From Polytrichum commune (lineage: Eukaryota; Streptophyta; Polytrichopsida; Polytrichales; Polytrichaceae), in contig OX485807.1 of assembly GCA_950295325.1 (NCBI GenBank), positions 8,337,001-8,401,000 of the forward strand: a stretch of 64,000 nt of DNA, given 5' to 3'. Shown here piece after piece: positions 12,821-24,479 of this stretch. The notes under the pieces were generated by a model. The model made no database searches, was not told the origin of the DNA, and was given only the letters and a program-made list of their open reading frames with translations. Within the stretch, counting starts at the first letter, position 1, and each line of letters starts with the position of its first letter. A program made the translations under genes and the position numbers.

Positions 12821-13725
12821 CATGGGGCCGACACTCCCCAAAAATTAGAAACCGTGTGTGGCCAAAGAGAGGGTTTTTTTTTTAACGATGGTGTCAAAGA
12901 AATAGAAGTGTTTTCAAAATAAAATAAGCCCCACACAATATGTGGAATGAGTTTAAAATAATATATTGTGTTATAAATTCCTTGAAATTAGGTCATATTA
13001 TTTCTAAGATGTCATAGTATTAAAAAAATGCAATAGGGTTTTAGTGTATACATTCCCCCATCCCGCCCATAGTGGATGAAAATTTGTCGACGGATGAATT
13101 TTTTGGTTGAAGAACGTTGGATGACGGGTTTAGGTTATGGCATTGCATTATGAGGGTTTGGTGTTTTGTTGGCATCTACAAACTATATACCTTCTAGTAA
13201 TTCAATGTTGGCACATTTTTTTTCTTCTTCTTTTTCACATGAATAATATGCAATGGGATTTCCATCACTTTGCTTGGGATGTCATCGGTTTATGCTTATG
13301 CAAAAAATGTATGTCCTATTGCTCTTGAATGTGTATGTTTTGTTTGAGGCTTAATGAAATTTATTTGAGGCTAGATTGCATTGTAATGGATTATTTGCTC
13401 TCTGTTTTGAGATGGTTTTTGAAATGAGCCAAAGTTAGGCATCAGTTGGACAACCAACTAGAATTGGCCATGTGTAGTGGATGATCATAGGGCATAGCAC
13501 TCTTTTGACAAACCACTTGTTGGTTTATAATAAACTATGGTACATGAAAGTGACTAACCCCATCCTTCGAAAGTAATTTAAAGGTACTACAAAATGTGCA
13601 CAATTAGAAAATTACCTAATTGAATGGGCCATTGAATTGCTTACTACGAGCAAGATGATACCCCCCAAACAATTATACCCTCACCGCACGTGGTTTTTGT
13701 AAGTGACACCAAGTGTTGCCCCGTG
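12821..13725. mobile_element. Nested 905-bp hAT-like non-autonomous DNA transposon
   Basis: The ends are imperfect terminal inverted repeats: CATGGGGCCGACACT on the left and, read inward from the right, CACGGGGCAACACT. The flanks are GCCAAACA (12813-12820) and GCTGAACA (13726-13733), an 8-bp target duplication with two transition differences. An 8-bp duplication and CA-GGGGC-type ends are typical of hAT elements. The insertion splits the LINE reading frame at exactly the point where its two halves join. Inside I see no transposase; the 63-codon frame at 13137-13328 is not recognisable. Confidence 0.7.
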
Positions 13726-14345
13726 GCTGAACAAGGATTTAACACCTGGCACAAATCGACAACCATGTGAAAGACATCATGGGGTCTATCTCACTGGGAA
13801 ATTCATGACAACCCAACGACATCAAAAGTAGCACATGATGATATCAAAGCGGCTTTTCTTGCTAAAGAGTGGAACTCTTTCCATCTCTCAAGGAAGAAAC
13901 TTCAGTAGATGACCTCCACCGCAAAGATTTTCTCAAATACAAATGTGAATTGCACTTGAAACAACCATTTGACTCCACCACATTGCCAAGATCATTGTTG
14001 CCTACCGCACCTCGAACCATAGACTTGCCATTGACACTGGGCGATGGATGACTATCCCTATCTCTAGAGATACTAGACTATGCCACTTTGCTCCTATAAT
14101 GCAGTTGAAAATGAGACACATTTCGTGTTCTGATGTCCCCTATATAACCTCTTTAGAGATAAGTTTCCACCACTATTTGACAGCATAGTTCCAGGGAGCC
14201 TGCCTCTATCTCACAGATGCTACACTCCGCCACTCTAGAATTAGCTAGTTTGAAACCATCCTGATGTACTCAGTCCACTAGCCTTTTCGACTTCCCAGAC
14301 TTTAAATTCAATTTCATTTCATTTCATTCTTGTTTTTAAAGCAAA
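13726..14345 (+). pseudogene. LINE pseudogene, second part after nested insertion
   Basis: The same LINE resumes directly after the inserted element with AEQGFNTWHKSTTM (about 13727-13770), DDIKAAFLAKEWNSF (13838-13882), then a Leu/Ser-rich stretch and a 3' zinc-knuckle-like region reading VENETHFVF then CPLYNLFRDKFPPLFDSIVPGS across stops (14104-14200). A related fragment near 39.4 kb carries the same NEAHFVLECPL motif, which supports the assignment. Several in-frame stops and frame changes make it non-functional. Confidence 0.75.
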
Positions 14346-14349
14346 ATTT

Positions 14350-15030
14350 CCCCATCTTGAATTTATATGATTTGATTTGATTTGGATTCACAACAGTAAT
14401 ACCCCAATTGCGTCAAGGTTCGGCAAGGCAGCTTTTTACACCGAACGCTGTACAGTTAAGATTTTGAAGTTGGTGACAAAATCCTTGGAACTGGGCGGCA
14501 GCCCTCTAATGTTTTGGTACCATTCATTCATGATGGGTTAAAAGCGGAGAAATTATTTGCGAAGAGTGGTGTGATGTACTTCAAACATGGACACAACAAA
14601 GATTGATCTCAACTGTATGTTACTGGTACACGTGCAAATGGATTGGTACACCACATTTATCATTCGGATAGACATGACTAGGCAGTGAAAGTAATCCAAT
14701 GAAACCACAACTAGATTTTAGCAGCACATATCTAACACAACAATGTCTCTATAGAATGGTCTTGAGCATTTCCAGATCAAAGTTGAACTGCTAAGTCATG
14801 GCTCATGCACAAAATTGCACCTCACATACTGTTTATGTCACCTCCTGTATTTACACCTATTTACAAAAACTACCCAAAACCTGCACTGCTTATCTACAAG
14901 GGACCCTGCAAAAAGAAGTCTCCAGGTTTAATTCCTTCAAGTCCATGAGGAATATGAAAGCATGAGTGAAATTTTGGTCGCCTGTTGGTGGCAATTCAAT
15001 CTCCGTAAGGACAGGATGCTTGATAAAAGC
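14350..15030 (-). other. Presumed 3' flank of the Argonaute gene
   Basis: This holds the sequence after the Argonaute stop and before the LINE remnant. It is less AT-rich than the intergenic DNA and probably includes the 3' UTR. No canonical AATAAA was found on the minus strand close to the stop, so the transcript end cannot be placed. I see no other gene in it. Confidence 0.3.
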
Positions 15031-18000
15031 TCAGCAGAAAAACATGGATTGGTGTGGCTTGAGCTTTAGGGATGGAAGAGGAGTGACTGGTTTCGGACCA
15101 CTGCCTCCACCTCCTTGTTGCGAACTTCGCAAAGAAGAAGTGTCGGATCCACCCCATGTGTCCACCAATTTACGGTAGCGGGTTGCCACAAGATGAGCAT
15201 AGGCAGCAGGTGCCGCTGCATAAATAATGCAACATAAGTGTCATCACTACAGCATTTCCTCTAAATGTAATAAAAAACACAGAGTGTATGCATTACATGA
15301 AAAACAATTCTTACAACACAGGATGGAGGAGACCTACCCATAGCAATTGAGGTGGTGCATCTGCCAAATCTGAAAGAGGAAGCCAACATACATGTGTAAG
15401 TACAGAGTTAAGTCCAGACTATCTCTAAGTTTCAACTCGAGGTTGCTAGACAATGAATGCATATTAAAAAATAAAAAATATTTAAGTAACTACTTACGTG
15501 TAACACAGCTGGTTCGTGAGTTGCTGGATGTCATCTGGTTGAAACTTATTCTCATTGTATAGTACATGGTAGTGTGTTGGACGAGAGGTTCCCTGCATAT
15601 ATACGTTGAAAATCAGGTTCCCTCACGAACAAGGAACCTGATTTTAAAGGTGCTGAAATAAGCTCAAAAAACAAGACACTTGCACCAATAATCAGATTGG
15701 CAAATGACACAGTACGGAAATGGAAGAGATGATGTTTTGCTTACAATTAGCCCCGCTTGGCTGATGAGGAAGAAGTCATAAGTGTGGGGATGACAGACAT
15801 CCTTGTCAACAACTGTACCTGTCAACCCTCAAACATTCACATGTGTAAGCAAATTATTCAGCTCTTCTGTGACCTTCACATATCATTCCAGAGAGGAATC
15901 TAAAGAGTAATTAAGGAATGAACCTGGGAGCACATTGCCATTTTTTAGGGTATCTCTGCCCTGTGGAAAGAACCGTGTGTTGTGGCGCTTTTGTGCCACA
16001 ATGAATGTGATTCCCGGGTTGTATCCATCCTCAATATCGTTACAGGCCTGTTGAAAGTGGATGGTCAGGTCAATTAAGTAGAATAAAATGTAAGACGAGG
16101 TAGTTAATGAACTTGTCTCAAGGAAGTATTTTTAGAGATTGAAGCATGGTAATGAAACTAACCCTCTTGAAGGCCGTCAACTCTACTTCCAGACACTCAT
16201 CAAACTGGCTCTCACTTACTCCATCCCTGTCAGAATGATGGCAAAATGTGTAAGCTATAAATATCATCTTTGAGCTTGGTTCTAAGCAGAATAAAGTCAT
16301 TCTTAGCTTAGTTGCTTGAAGAGTAGTAAAGTAAAGAGACTTCATATAAGATTTGACATAGATTTGATGAAGTAAGAATTTGACTGCTTGAAGTATCTGA
16401 GGTGATAAGGAGATCTTCAACAGAAGGTACCTGTATACTATAATCTGGGTAGGTTTACGAAGTTCTGAAGGGCCCTTGAAAGTCTTGTAATACTCCACAA
16501 GCAACTCCCTGTTCATCAGAACTACATGTGAGGTTGTTGACCACAATATTATAACCTCTGCACAGCACCTATAGATAAGGTGAGAACCTCCATGACAAAA
16601 TGCTAAGGATTCTGGTGAGTCACTGACTTGACCATGCCGTTGCCTTTCTGTCCTTTATCCTCGCCTTTAGGCTCATCATAGAGGCCTTCAATCATCTCAA
16701 GCTTGGAAGCTTGAGTTCGTGCTCGCGTTGCATAATGAAAAACCGTAGGCCAATTCTTTGTAGCCACCACCTGCATCCATTCAGGAAAGTGTGAGCTCTT
16801 TCAAAAGCAAGTAGACGTTTAAATACAATATTCCAGAAACTTGAAATCTCAATGAAACTAGGATCTAATTGGAATGAAATGTCTCACCGCTGCAATTGAG
16901 GGACTTTTATCATCACCGGGGGATGGGTGAGACACATCCATTCCAAAGATGATTGTGGAAGGGCCCAAATTGCTCGTCATCTGTGGGCTCAAAGGAGAAT
17001 TGAAACCACCCATCTGTGAAACAAATAGAGTAAGTACTGTGTCTTGTTCAGGATTATGTTACTATATTATTAATAGATGGGCATTGGCACAAATGCTTAC
17101 TTCAAACAAAGGACTCTCCACAGGTTCTAGGAAAATGACATTCTTATCCCTCCAGAGTTACCTTGAGGTTTATCTTCAGGGCAAGGTTCCCAAAATACTG
17201 ATCGTTGAGTTGACGCGGCTTCACCATGCACTGCGATGTTACCCCTACTCTCATCTCACAAAATCTTTTAAATGGAACTGCCACCAAGTGTCAATCACTT
17301 AGAAAATATGTTCACGAGAAATAGGTGAATAAGTCGCAAAGGAGTCTTACAATGCGGATATAAAGTACATGACTAGTGACCTTGACTGCCAAATTGGGAC
17401 GAGAGATTACCATAGAGTTCACTGTCTTTATCTGGTAAGATGACCAGTATAAAGACAGGTTTGTGCGCTGCCAAAGCAGAAAACATCTTCTCCACACGAT
17501 CTGCAGGAGCAAACCGTTGAGCATGGTTGGGCTCTTTCTCCACACAACTGGGTTGCCTCATCCTCATTCCACGCTTCATACAACAATCAGCCAGCTGCCT
17601 ACCAATCTGGTCCCCGTCGTAGCACCTACCATCGAAAACCGCAATCGCCCACGGATCGACGGTGGCGCCTTCGAACATCTCCTATACCAACAAATTAGAA
17701 CCCCAGAGTTTGTGATTAAGATCCATATCGCATTTGAGAGGAAACCATGCAAATGACTCAATTCGTCACAGAATCATCGAAAGTTAGTCATTGAACCTTG
17801 TTATTGAAATTCCAGCGACCTTCTCGAGGTTCCTCTGACCTGCCCCCTCCAAATTGAAGCTGCATGTAACCAAAAGCAGCAAGGTCAAGATATTGTTCCT
17901 TACTTTATTACCTTCTCCAATAGATTTTTTATCTTCCCAAAGACAGGGTTTCGCAGCAACTGCTAACACATACGAATTCTATAATAATTTTGTAAAATAG

Positions 18001-21000
18001 TATAACAGCGTTTGTGGATCAATTAGTTTTGCTGACCTGTGGTGGGGGCAACATTCGGCCTTCCACAGGAGCCAGTTTTTCGTTAAACTTCAGCCCAAAC
18101 TCTGCAATGAGAGAGTCCTTGTTATACTTGCTCACTTCCATAGCCTGCATAACACAGCAGAGAGCCACAGCATGCTCAGATGATAAATTATCTAAATCTA
18201 CAAACTAGCGTGCTTTTTTGGATGTTACGTTAATTTTATCCGATTCGAATAATTTATACATGACTCGGGCGCTCATTGTCTTTCATCAGAAACAACCTCT
18301 ATGAGAGAGTTCTCAAACACACGAACATCTTTGGAACTCACATTTTCGCAGATGTTCTGACGTTCTCGTGGAGATTGCTTGCAAGCAGCAATCTGGGCTT
18401 GCCTTTGTCCCCTGGACAGAGATTTAGTATATCGCTGCCCAGCAATAATCTTACACAGCTGCAGAAAGACGCGACAACTTCACATCAATCTACTTGCAAG
18501 AAATTATATAATTACTACGATACTCTGCATTTACAATCACATGACATGAACCAAGACTTCCTCTATATTAACTTGCCTTAACCGAAAATTAATTAGGTTA
18601 CCTCCAATGGTATGTAGGTTGGTTTCTTTTTGTGGCCCACATCCAGGGCAGGAAGTTCACGGTACTTCAGTCGGTGGTTGTAGACATCGAAGTAATACTT
18701 CTCCACAGAAACCTCCTCCTCCTGGAAGTTTCCTTCTTCATCCTTGATTCTTTTTGTAAATCTGAAAGATGATCAAGTTTCTACATAAATCAAATTTAAG
18801 GTGATCCTAATCCCAGCAAACTTAAGGCAACCAATTAGATGGACCTGCCAAACAACATTGCTCCGCTGAAGTGAAAAGGCGTGGATGAGAAGCTAGACTC
18901 ACGTTAGCTCGCCAATTGGCCTGTCACTGAACCCCGTAATCTTGTGTGAACGCGACACTGCCATGTGAGTTGTCTCCACCCGAATATTCTTCAAAATGCC
19001 TTTCGCCTGGAGAACCGATTAGATTAATCACCATCCAATCAGACATGAAACCTACATACTTGAAGTCAAAATGTGTACGGTAAAAATTTACCTTTGCGTA
19101 ATCTCTCGCCTGTAGTTGATGAAGGTCCCTTGCATTGAACCGCTCTTTCAAAAACTCCTCTACCAGAATCGGTTTGAGGATTGTGGTCATTGTTATATCT
19201 GTTGCACGCAGAAAGGCGACATTATTGAGTACATTCAGGAGTGCATGATTCGAAAGTTATGTGAAGTTCATAAATCCATCTTACTCAGAATCATATTGTG
19301 TTGCAAGGAGAGATGGGAAAGGGCTTCAGGACATGGCAATGCAATTTACCCAGATTGAGTGTGAGACCCAATGCAGTTGGTCTAACGCTGGAGTGGTAAC
19401 CCCGCCATGCTTCAACCCCTTCACCGAGATTTCCAACGGGCCCTAAATCGGGATGGAAAAAATTGTCTCGTACCAGAAGATACCCCCTGCACTCAATCAA
19501 TGGCACCACCTTACAAAACTTAGCAATAGTTGTGTCTAACCCATACATTTGTGTACATAGCATTCAATAATGAAGAAAAAGCAGCTGCTGTTGAAAGTGA
19601 AATAGAACAATATTAGAATGAAATCCTACCTCTCAGAGGCCGTCTCACGGAGGACAATGTCGAGGACACGCAGCGCATCCTGAGCTCTGTCAGCAATTGC
19701 ACCAGCCTTGCCCCTCATCATTTCCTCAATGGCTCGCATCCGAATTTTGGCTGCGAACTCGATCTTCACCACAAATTCCCTGCCTCTTCCTCTGGTTCTT
19801 CTCCTCTTTGCAAGAACCTCTTCAACGGGACTCCCTGTGTCATAGTTTGAAGTGCCACAGAACGTTAAATTTCTTGCTACTTGCAGGAGGATCAGTAGCA
19901 TAAATGTGTTCATTATAATTTCAGCTATCCAAAAATTCAGACCTCTACCCCCATACATACTGTACAAACTTGCCCAAATGTGGCTTAAATGTCTACCTGG
20001 GCTGCCAGTCTGCAGCGGTGGACTATCTCCAGGCCTCCCACTCCGATTTCCAGGTCTGCAACAAAAGCCGGCCCGAAATGGAAACAACTCTAATCATCAA
20101 GTATTTTCATCCCAAGGGTAGAATGAAACAGAAAACCTGAGGATTCTTTTCAAAATGCAGCAAGCAAGGACAACATTGACAAGAACACGTTGTCCATCAT
20201 ATTATTACTTAACATCAATGTAGCTCCGCTCAGATCTCATCACCAAATGCATAGGTGTAGACAAAGTAGAGGTCGACTCACCTGTAAGAGGGGCCTTTCT
20301 CGTCATCAAGAAACACTGGGAATTCTTTGGAGTTGAAATTGAGACTCCCGCTTGTGAAGAGGGACTTCTCCCCATCATATGCACCCCTCTTGCCCCCACA
20401 CTCCTCCTCTCCAAAGGTCTCGCGCAGCTTCTTCATCACATCTCGACCAATCTTCTTGTTCGTCACAGGTGGCTCAATTGAGACCTGCAGGCACATGGAC
20501 ATGAAAGAATGCAGTAAGACTCATGTGAAGCTGGTACAGATCAATTTTCGGTCTCATTCCAGTCTATACTCTTTCATCGACATGTGTGGGATGAAGCAGA
20601 GAGCACTACATTTTGCACACTTCTGACTTAATTTCAAAGACATGTTCATCAGAAACTCACAATAAAGGTTGCACAACTCCATGGGGTTAACCTCTTATAT
20701 TAGTGAAACACATGCGGTCCCAATTTCTAAGAAAGTGCTAATCAGAAACTCGCAATAAAGGTTTCACAACTCCATGGGGTTAACCTCTTATATTGTAGTG
20801 AAACACATGGTAACATTTTCTACGACAATGTTCATCAGAAACTCACAATGAAGGTTTCACAATTCCACGGGGTTAACCTCTTAATTATATTGTAGCCAAA
20901 CACATGGTCCCAATTTCTTAGACAATGTTTCATCAGAAACTCATAATCAAGATGTCAGAACTCCACGGGGTTAAGTCATGCAGCTTAATTACATTGTAGT

Positions 21001-21289
21001 GAAACACATCATCCCACTTCACCAGGGTGGCTGAGAAGTGGTTTGCACAGAGCTGCGTGGGGCGGCCTCTGCGCCCATACCCAGGTCGCTGAGCTTGTTT
21101 AGGCACTGGCATGCCAAGTGCCACCAGGGCAGCCTTCCCTCTCGCCCGAGCAGCTCCTCTTACATCTGATGCATCATCGTTGACAGCCTTAGTAATACTA
21201 ACAACTTGCAGAGCTCCCTCCGGCAGAGGGGGAGGAGGTGGCAATGGTGTGCCTTCAAATTCTTCGCCACCTCTTGCACCACCATCCAT
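15031..21289 (-). CDS. Argonaute protein, AGO4/6/9-type, 955 aa, 22 exons
   Basis: Small-RNA-guided effector; AGO4-clade members bind 24-nt siRNAs and guide DNA methylation in the nucleus. The joined frame reads in order: a Pro-rich start (MDGGARGG..., [10 protein letters not shown]); the N domain ([14 protein letters not shown] near 75-90, [10 protein letters not shown] near 135); a Gly/Pro/Ser linker (about 167-195) where AGO4 proteins are variable; L1 ([16 protein letters not shown]); PAZ (about 300-425, ending [11 protein letters not shown]); MID (about 425-650, with GRWNFNNK and VTSQCMVK); and PIWI (about 650-900). The slicer residues are present: Asp675 in [12 protein letters not shown], Glu740 in MVKELLVEYY, Asp766 in [10 protein letters not shown], and His in RPTHYHVLY (859/861). 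The C-terminus QSMFFC matches the AGO4-clade ending. The ATG is chosen because it has G at -3 and +4 and directly precedes the family-like Pro-rich leader; an upstream non-AUG extension is not needed. Length fits the family (about 900-1000 aa). Clade is inferred from motifs, not a tree. Confidence 0.95.
15609..15645. repeat. Perfect 13-bp inverted repeat in Argonaute intron 19
   Basis: The arms AAAATCAGGTTCC (15609-15621) and GGAACCTGATTTT (15633-15645) are exact complements around an 11-nt loop. It lies between exons 19 and 20 and would form a stable hairpin in the unspliced transcript. Confidence 0.8.
20640..21010 (-). repeat. Degenerate ~95-bp tandem repeat across exon 1 end and intron 1
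   Basis: Four diverged copies run in tandem. On the minus strand each begins with GTGTTTCACTACAAT or a close variant and continues through TTAACCCC(A/G)TGGA and GAGTTTCTGAT. The first copy contains the true end of exon 1 and its GT donor at 20991-20992. In the other three copies the donor position reads AT instead of GT. The repeat therefore duplicated the splice junction itself. Confidence 0.85.
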
Positions 21290-22080
21290 TGCCAAAGCTG
21301 ATGATCGGTCCCCCAAAATCGCCAAAAGCAGCTCCCCCTAAACCAGCTGCAAGTTAAGCACCAATTAACCTCCTCACCAACTTGACAGGTACTGATCTCC
21401 CAAAGCAACCCAAGCACCGATCTCCTCCCCAAATAGCTCGCACAACCAATGCTGAAGATCCCAACAAAATCAGAAGATGCTTGTGCAATAATCCTCCATT
21501 GCCAAAGCTGTTAATGATCACTTCCCCAATCTCAGTCTCACTAGGCAGAGCTGCAACTCTAGCAGCAATGACCTCCACCGAAATCTCCCCACGAACTCAG
21601 GTGCTGATGATCTTTCTCCCGAATTAGCTTGTGCAACTGATCATCCACACAAGTAGGAGGAAGTGCTTGTGCAATGTACAGCGCGCCAGAACACAGTAGC
21701 GGATTGAGCAGTTATCCCAGATTATGGAGCTGGGTGCGCACTCATCAGATTGTGAGGGGATGGACGAAGTGGAGATGCGTGGCGGCGGCGGCGGCTGGAA
21801 ACATGTCAGGAGGTGGGTTATCATGTAAACATACATTCAAGAATCAAATCTTCCAACAAAACTGATTGAATCTACCTGTTGTGTGCATTCTAACTCTTGG
21901 TTTTCAGACCCAGTTCAGGTGCATTTGGAGCTAGGGCCCTCACCAATCAGTATTACTGGGGTAAAGGGGTCAAAGGTAGAGAGTGCTAGCGCGGTCGTAA
22001 TGTTATTAGATCAATGAATTTCGAGAAGTCTCCCGTAAGCAATCGGAAGAGGATTCCAACACACCAAAACATGTCTTGTT
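21290..22080 (-). promoter_or_regulatory. Presumed 5' leader and promoter region of the Argonaute gene
   Basis: This is the stretch upstream of the ATG on the minus strand. The first 350 bp are GC-richer than the surroundings and contain short repeated phrases (for example TTGCACAAGC-type words near 21480, 21630 and 21670), as a leader might. A GCC-type trinucleotide run lies at 21780-21796. Short open frames on both strands here match nothing I know. No TATA box or start site can be assigned with confidence, and a non-coding first exon with an intron cannot be excluded. Confidence 0.3.
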
Positions 22081-22169
22081 TGAATTTCGCATGCAAGAGT
22101 TACAAGGATTCAAAGTTTGTTGGTAGATGACCCAAAATCAGCTACTTGAAAATTTGATGTTAAGATGGC

Positions 22170-22590
22170 GACTTGATATTAATGACTATCATGTTCATAC
22201 TTGTTAGGATTTGCATTTGTGTTTTTCTCTCCGGATTGTGGCTACTATATTGTGCATTTGTCTTTGTTTATTTGATGTAATTGTTGAGCTACATGCTATG
22301 GATGAAAAAATGTTCAATGATTTTCTTATGGGCAAGTGAAAGTGGGATTTATATGTAGTAAAAGCCTACTTTTGCTATAGTTGTATATTTTGTATATGTA
22401 GTGGAGGCATTGATCACATTGAAACTAAAAATTTTAGTATAAATATGTGAGTTCATTTTCTAGCTTGCCTTTAGTATGTATACCATTTTCTTTTATATGT
22501 AAACTTCTTGTCTATAGGGGGTTTAATTTCATAGTGACCCATGCACATCATTTAGGTTTCCAATGAAGAGTCACCCCTTGGGCAAGAATC
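22170..22590 (+). repeat. Family A 3'-end fragment
   Basis: It contains ELHAMDEKMFNDFLMGK with a stop (22287-22338), matching the last ORF block of the 34-kb copy, then the shared 3' flank ending GAGTCACCCCTTGGGCAAG. The ORF blocks upstream of this are missing. Confidence 0.55.
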
Positions 22591-24084
22591 ATAAGTTTGG
22601 GCCAAAGTGAAGGTTTGATTTTTTGATTATTTATATGATCACATAGGCTCTCCCAAATTATTCAAGCACTCATCATTGAAATGGAGTTTATGATGTCCAT
22701 ATTTCAAAATACTTGAGCACATAGTCCAATCTCATAGCAATACATGTTTGTATGGTGTCCACTCTTGTCTACAATCCCTACCATATACTATTCAAATATA
22801 TGAATTGTGCACTTGCATGTTCAAGTGTGTTGACTGAAATATTATCAACAATTTTTGTTTGAAAAGGATACAATACCTTCAATGTGATTACAAGACTTAG
22901 ATTCAAGAATATTTGACCAAATATATTGTCTAAAAATAATAACATGCATGGGCACATGGGGTGTTACAATGGGTTTATATATTACCAGGCTATGAAAGTG
23001 GGTGTAATGAGTGGTTCATTGTAGAGAAGGGATCTATTGGGTTACAATGCTATGAAAACAAACAGGTGAACTACCTAGAATTAAGTGCATGAATATTCAT
23101 GAGCTCTAATTTCCCACACTATGCAATGATTCAATAATCCTATATTAGAACATAACCTTTAAACTTGAGTTAGTTGATATATTGTTTGGTGTCAAGAAGA
23201 ATAAAAATCAAACATACTTATGTGAGCAAAGATTGTTGGTAATCTCATCCTTAGAGAAGTGCAGTGCACGAAGTTCACCTCCCAAAAGAAAGGGAGATAA
23301 TATCCTAACCTTAATGCTTGGTAAAACATGTCAGTGTTAGGGAGAACTATCTCCGATTCACGTCAACACTTATATTATTTGTGTCAATGTAATACACACC
23401 ATCGACACTTGAAACAATATGGAATACTTGCAATAATACTAGGAGATTGAATCATGAACATGAAAGTATTAAGCTCATTGAATTAGAAAGCCTTCATTAA
23501 ATGCTTAAGACCCATGCACTTCACTTCGACATTATTGGACCGTTTAACTTGTATAAATTGGATTGTAACTACGCAATGTAGAAGTACTGAGGGAACAAGT
23601 GCTATGTTATTGATGGTAAGTGTTAGAATTGTACATCATAAGGGAAAACTAATGATCATGACAAGTGCTATTTGAAATTACATGCTTAGGAAGTTAGTGC
23701 ACGCTCGAAGGAAGAGGAAGGCTCATATACGGACACAAATGTGCAATCTCGACATAATTGGCGCAAGTTAGGGTGGATTTTACACTAGGAACTCCAAAGT
23801 GAGGAACCTTATTGGTTGAGAGAAAAATTTCAGAGCCAAAGAGTTTACATTATGGTAGAGGCCGTGATTTTTTTGGGGTGGTTTATTGTCAAATTGCGAT
23901 TTTAAATGCAGAAAAGGAGCATTTCATTCATAATATTATTCAAATTTATAACAATGTTATGTGGGACTGACAATGTTTTCTAGAATATTCATGAATATTG
24001 ACCACATTCATTCATTCGTATATTAAGAGTGATAACAACATGAAGTTGTTCTAAACATAGGCTATAGTATATCGGCAAGAAATA

Positions 24085-24330
24085 TATAACTCAAGTCCAA
24101 AGTTAATGATTGGTCAATGTAAGCACATTGGGTAGAGCGCTTGAAAACTACTTCAACATAAACTCAAAGGAATGTATGCTATTTTAAGCATATAGAATAA
24201 GTTCTAAAACCTTTGGCCTATGAAACCACAATGTATTAAAGGCATATTGATTCCAACATAGGAGTTTCGTCCCAAAAACTAAATAATTTAAACCTTATAT
24301 TTATTGGATGTAATGTATTATTCTTGTGCT
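24085..24330 (+). repeat. Direct repeat with 36065-36300
   Basis: The two ~240-bp segments share AAACTCAAAGGAATGTATGC-like wording, TATTGATTCCAACAT and TTCGTCCCAAA in the same order and orientation, 12 kb apart. No gene is seen in either. Confidence 0.6.
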
Positions 24331-24479
24331 CATATACTATAAGTTTCCCCGCATATGTTGATTGTTGAACTTCAAATGATTATCTTAATTTGAACATGTA
24401 GTCCAATCTTCCTTTAACATATGTCATTTTGGTATCCATTTTTGAAGCCACACTTAACCACTTACCACTCAAATACTCT

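Larger units (their letters stand above)
15031..21289 (-). other. Exon map of the Argonaute gene
   Basis: Exons in transcript order: 1 20993-21289; 2 20282-20484; 3 19997-20055; 4 19630-19834; 5 19350-19486; 6 19092-19198; 7 18903-19006; 8 18602-18761; 9 18342-18458; 10 18037-18144; 11 17797-17859; 12 17411-17681; 13 17162-17277; 14 16888-17013; 15 16628-16770; 16 16431-16508; 17 16163-16226; 18 15924-16047; 19 15745-15818; 20 15498-15592; 21 15338-15369; 22 15031-15215. The total is 2868 nt, 956 codons with the stop, and every junction keeps the Argonaute reading frame. All introns start GT and end AG and run 85-508 bp. Least certain are the exon 11 donor (GTTCAA, weak) and the exon 15/16 junction, chosen because it gives MVKELL; another acceptor 21 nt upstream exists but does not fit the donor phase. 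Arabidopsis AGO4 also has 22 coding exons, from memory. Confidence 0.88.

Noticed and set aside
16508-16546. Acceptor 21 nt upstream for Argonaute exon 16 (giving LMNREL)
   Set aside because: It would need a phase-1 donor that is absent. The GTCAGT donor with the later acceptor gives the conserved MVKELL in phase.
21290-21325. In-frame upstream start (MAILGDRSSALA...) for the Argonaute
   Set aside because: The first codon is TTG, not ATG. The ATG at 21287-21289 is in good context and fits the family leader.
17373-21432. Many open frames on the plus strand and in other minus frames across 16-21.5 kb
   Set aside because: They are shadows of the Argonaute exons or run into its introns; none has its own recognisable protein.
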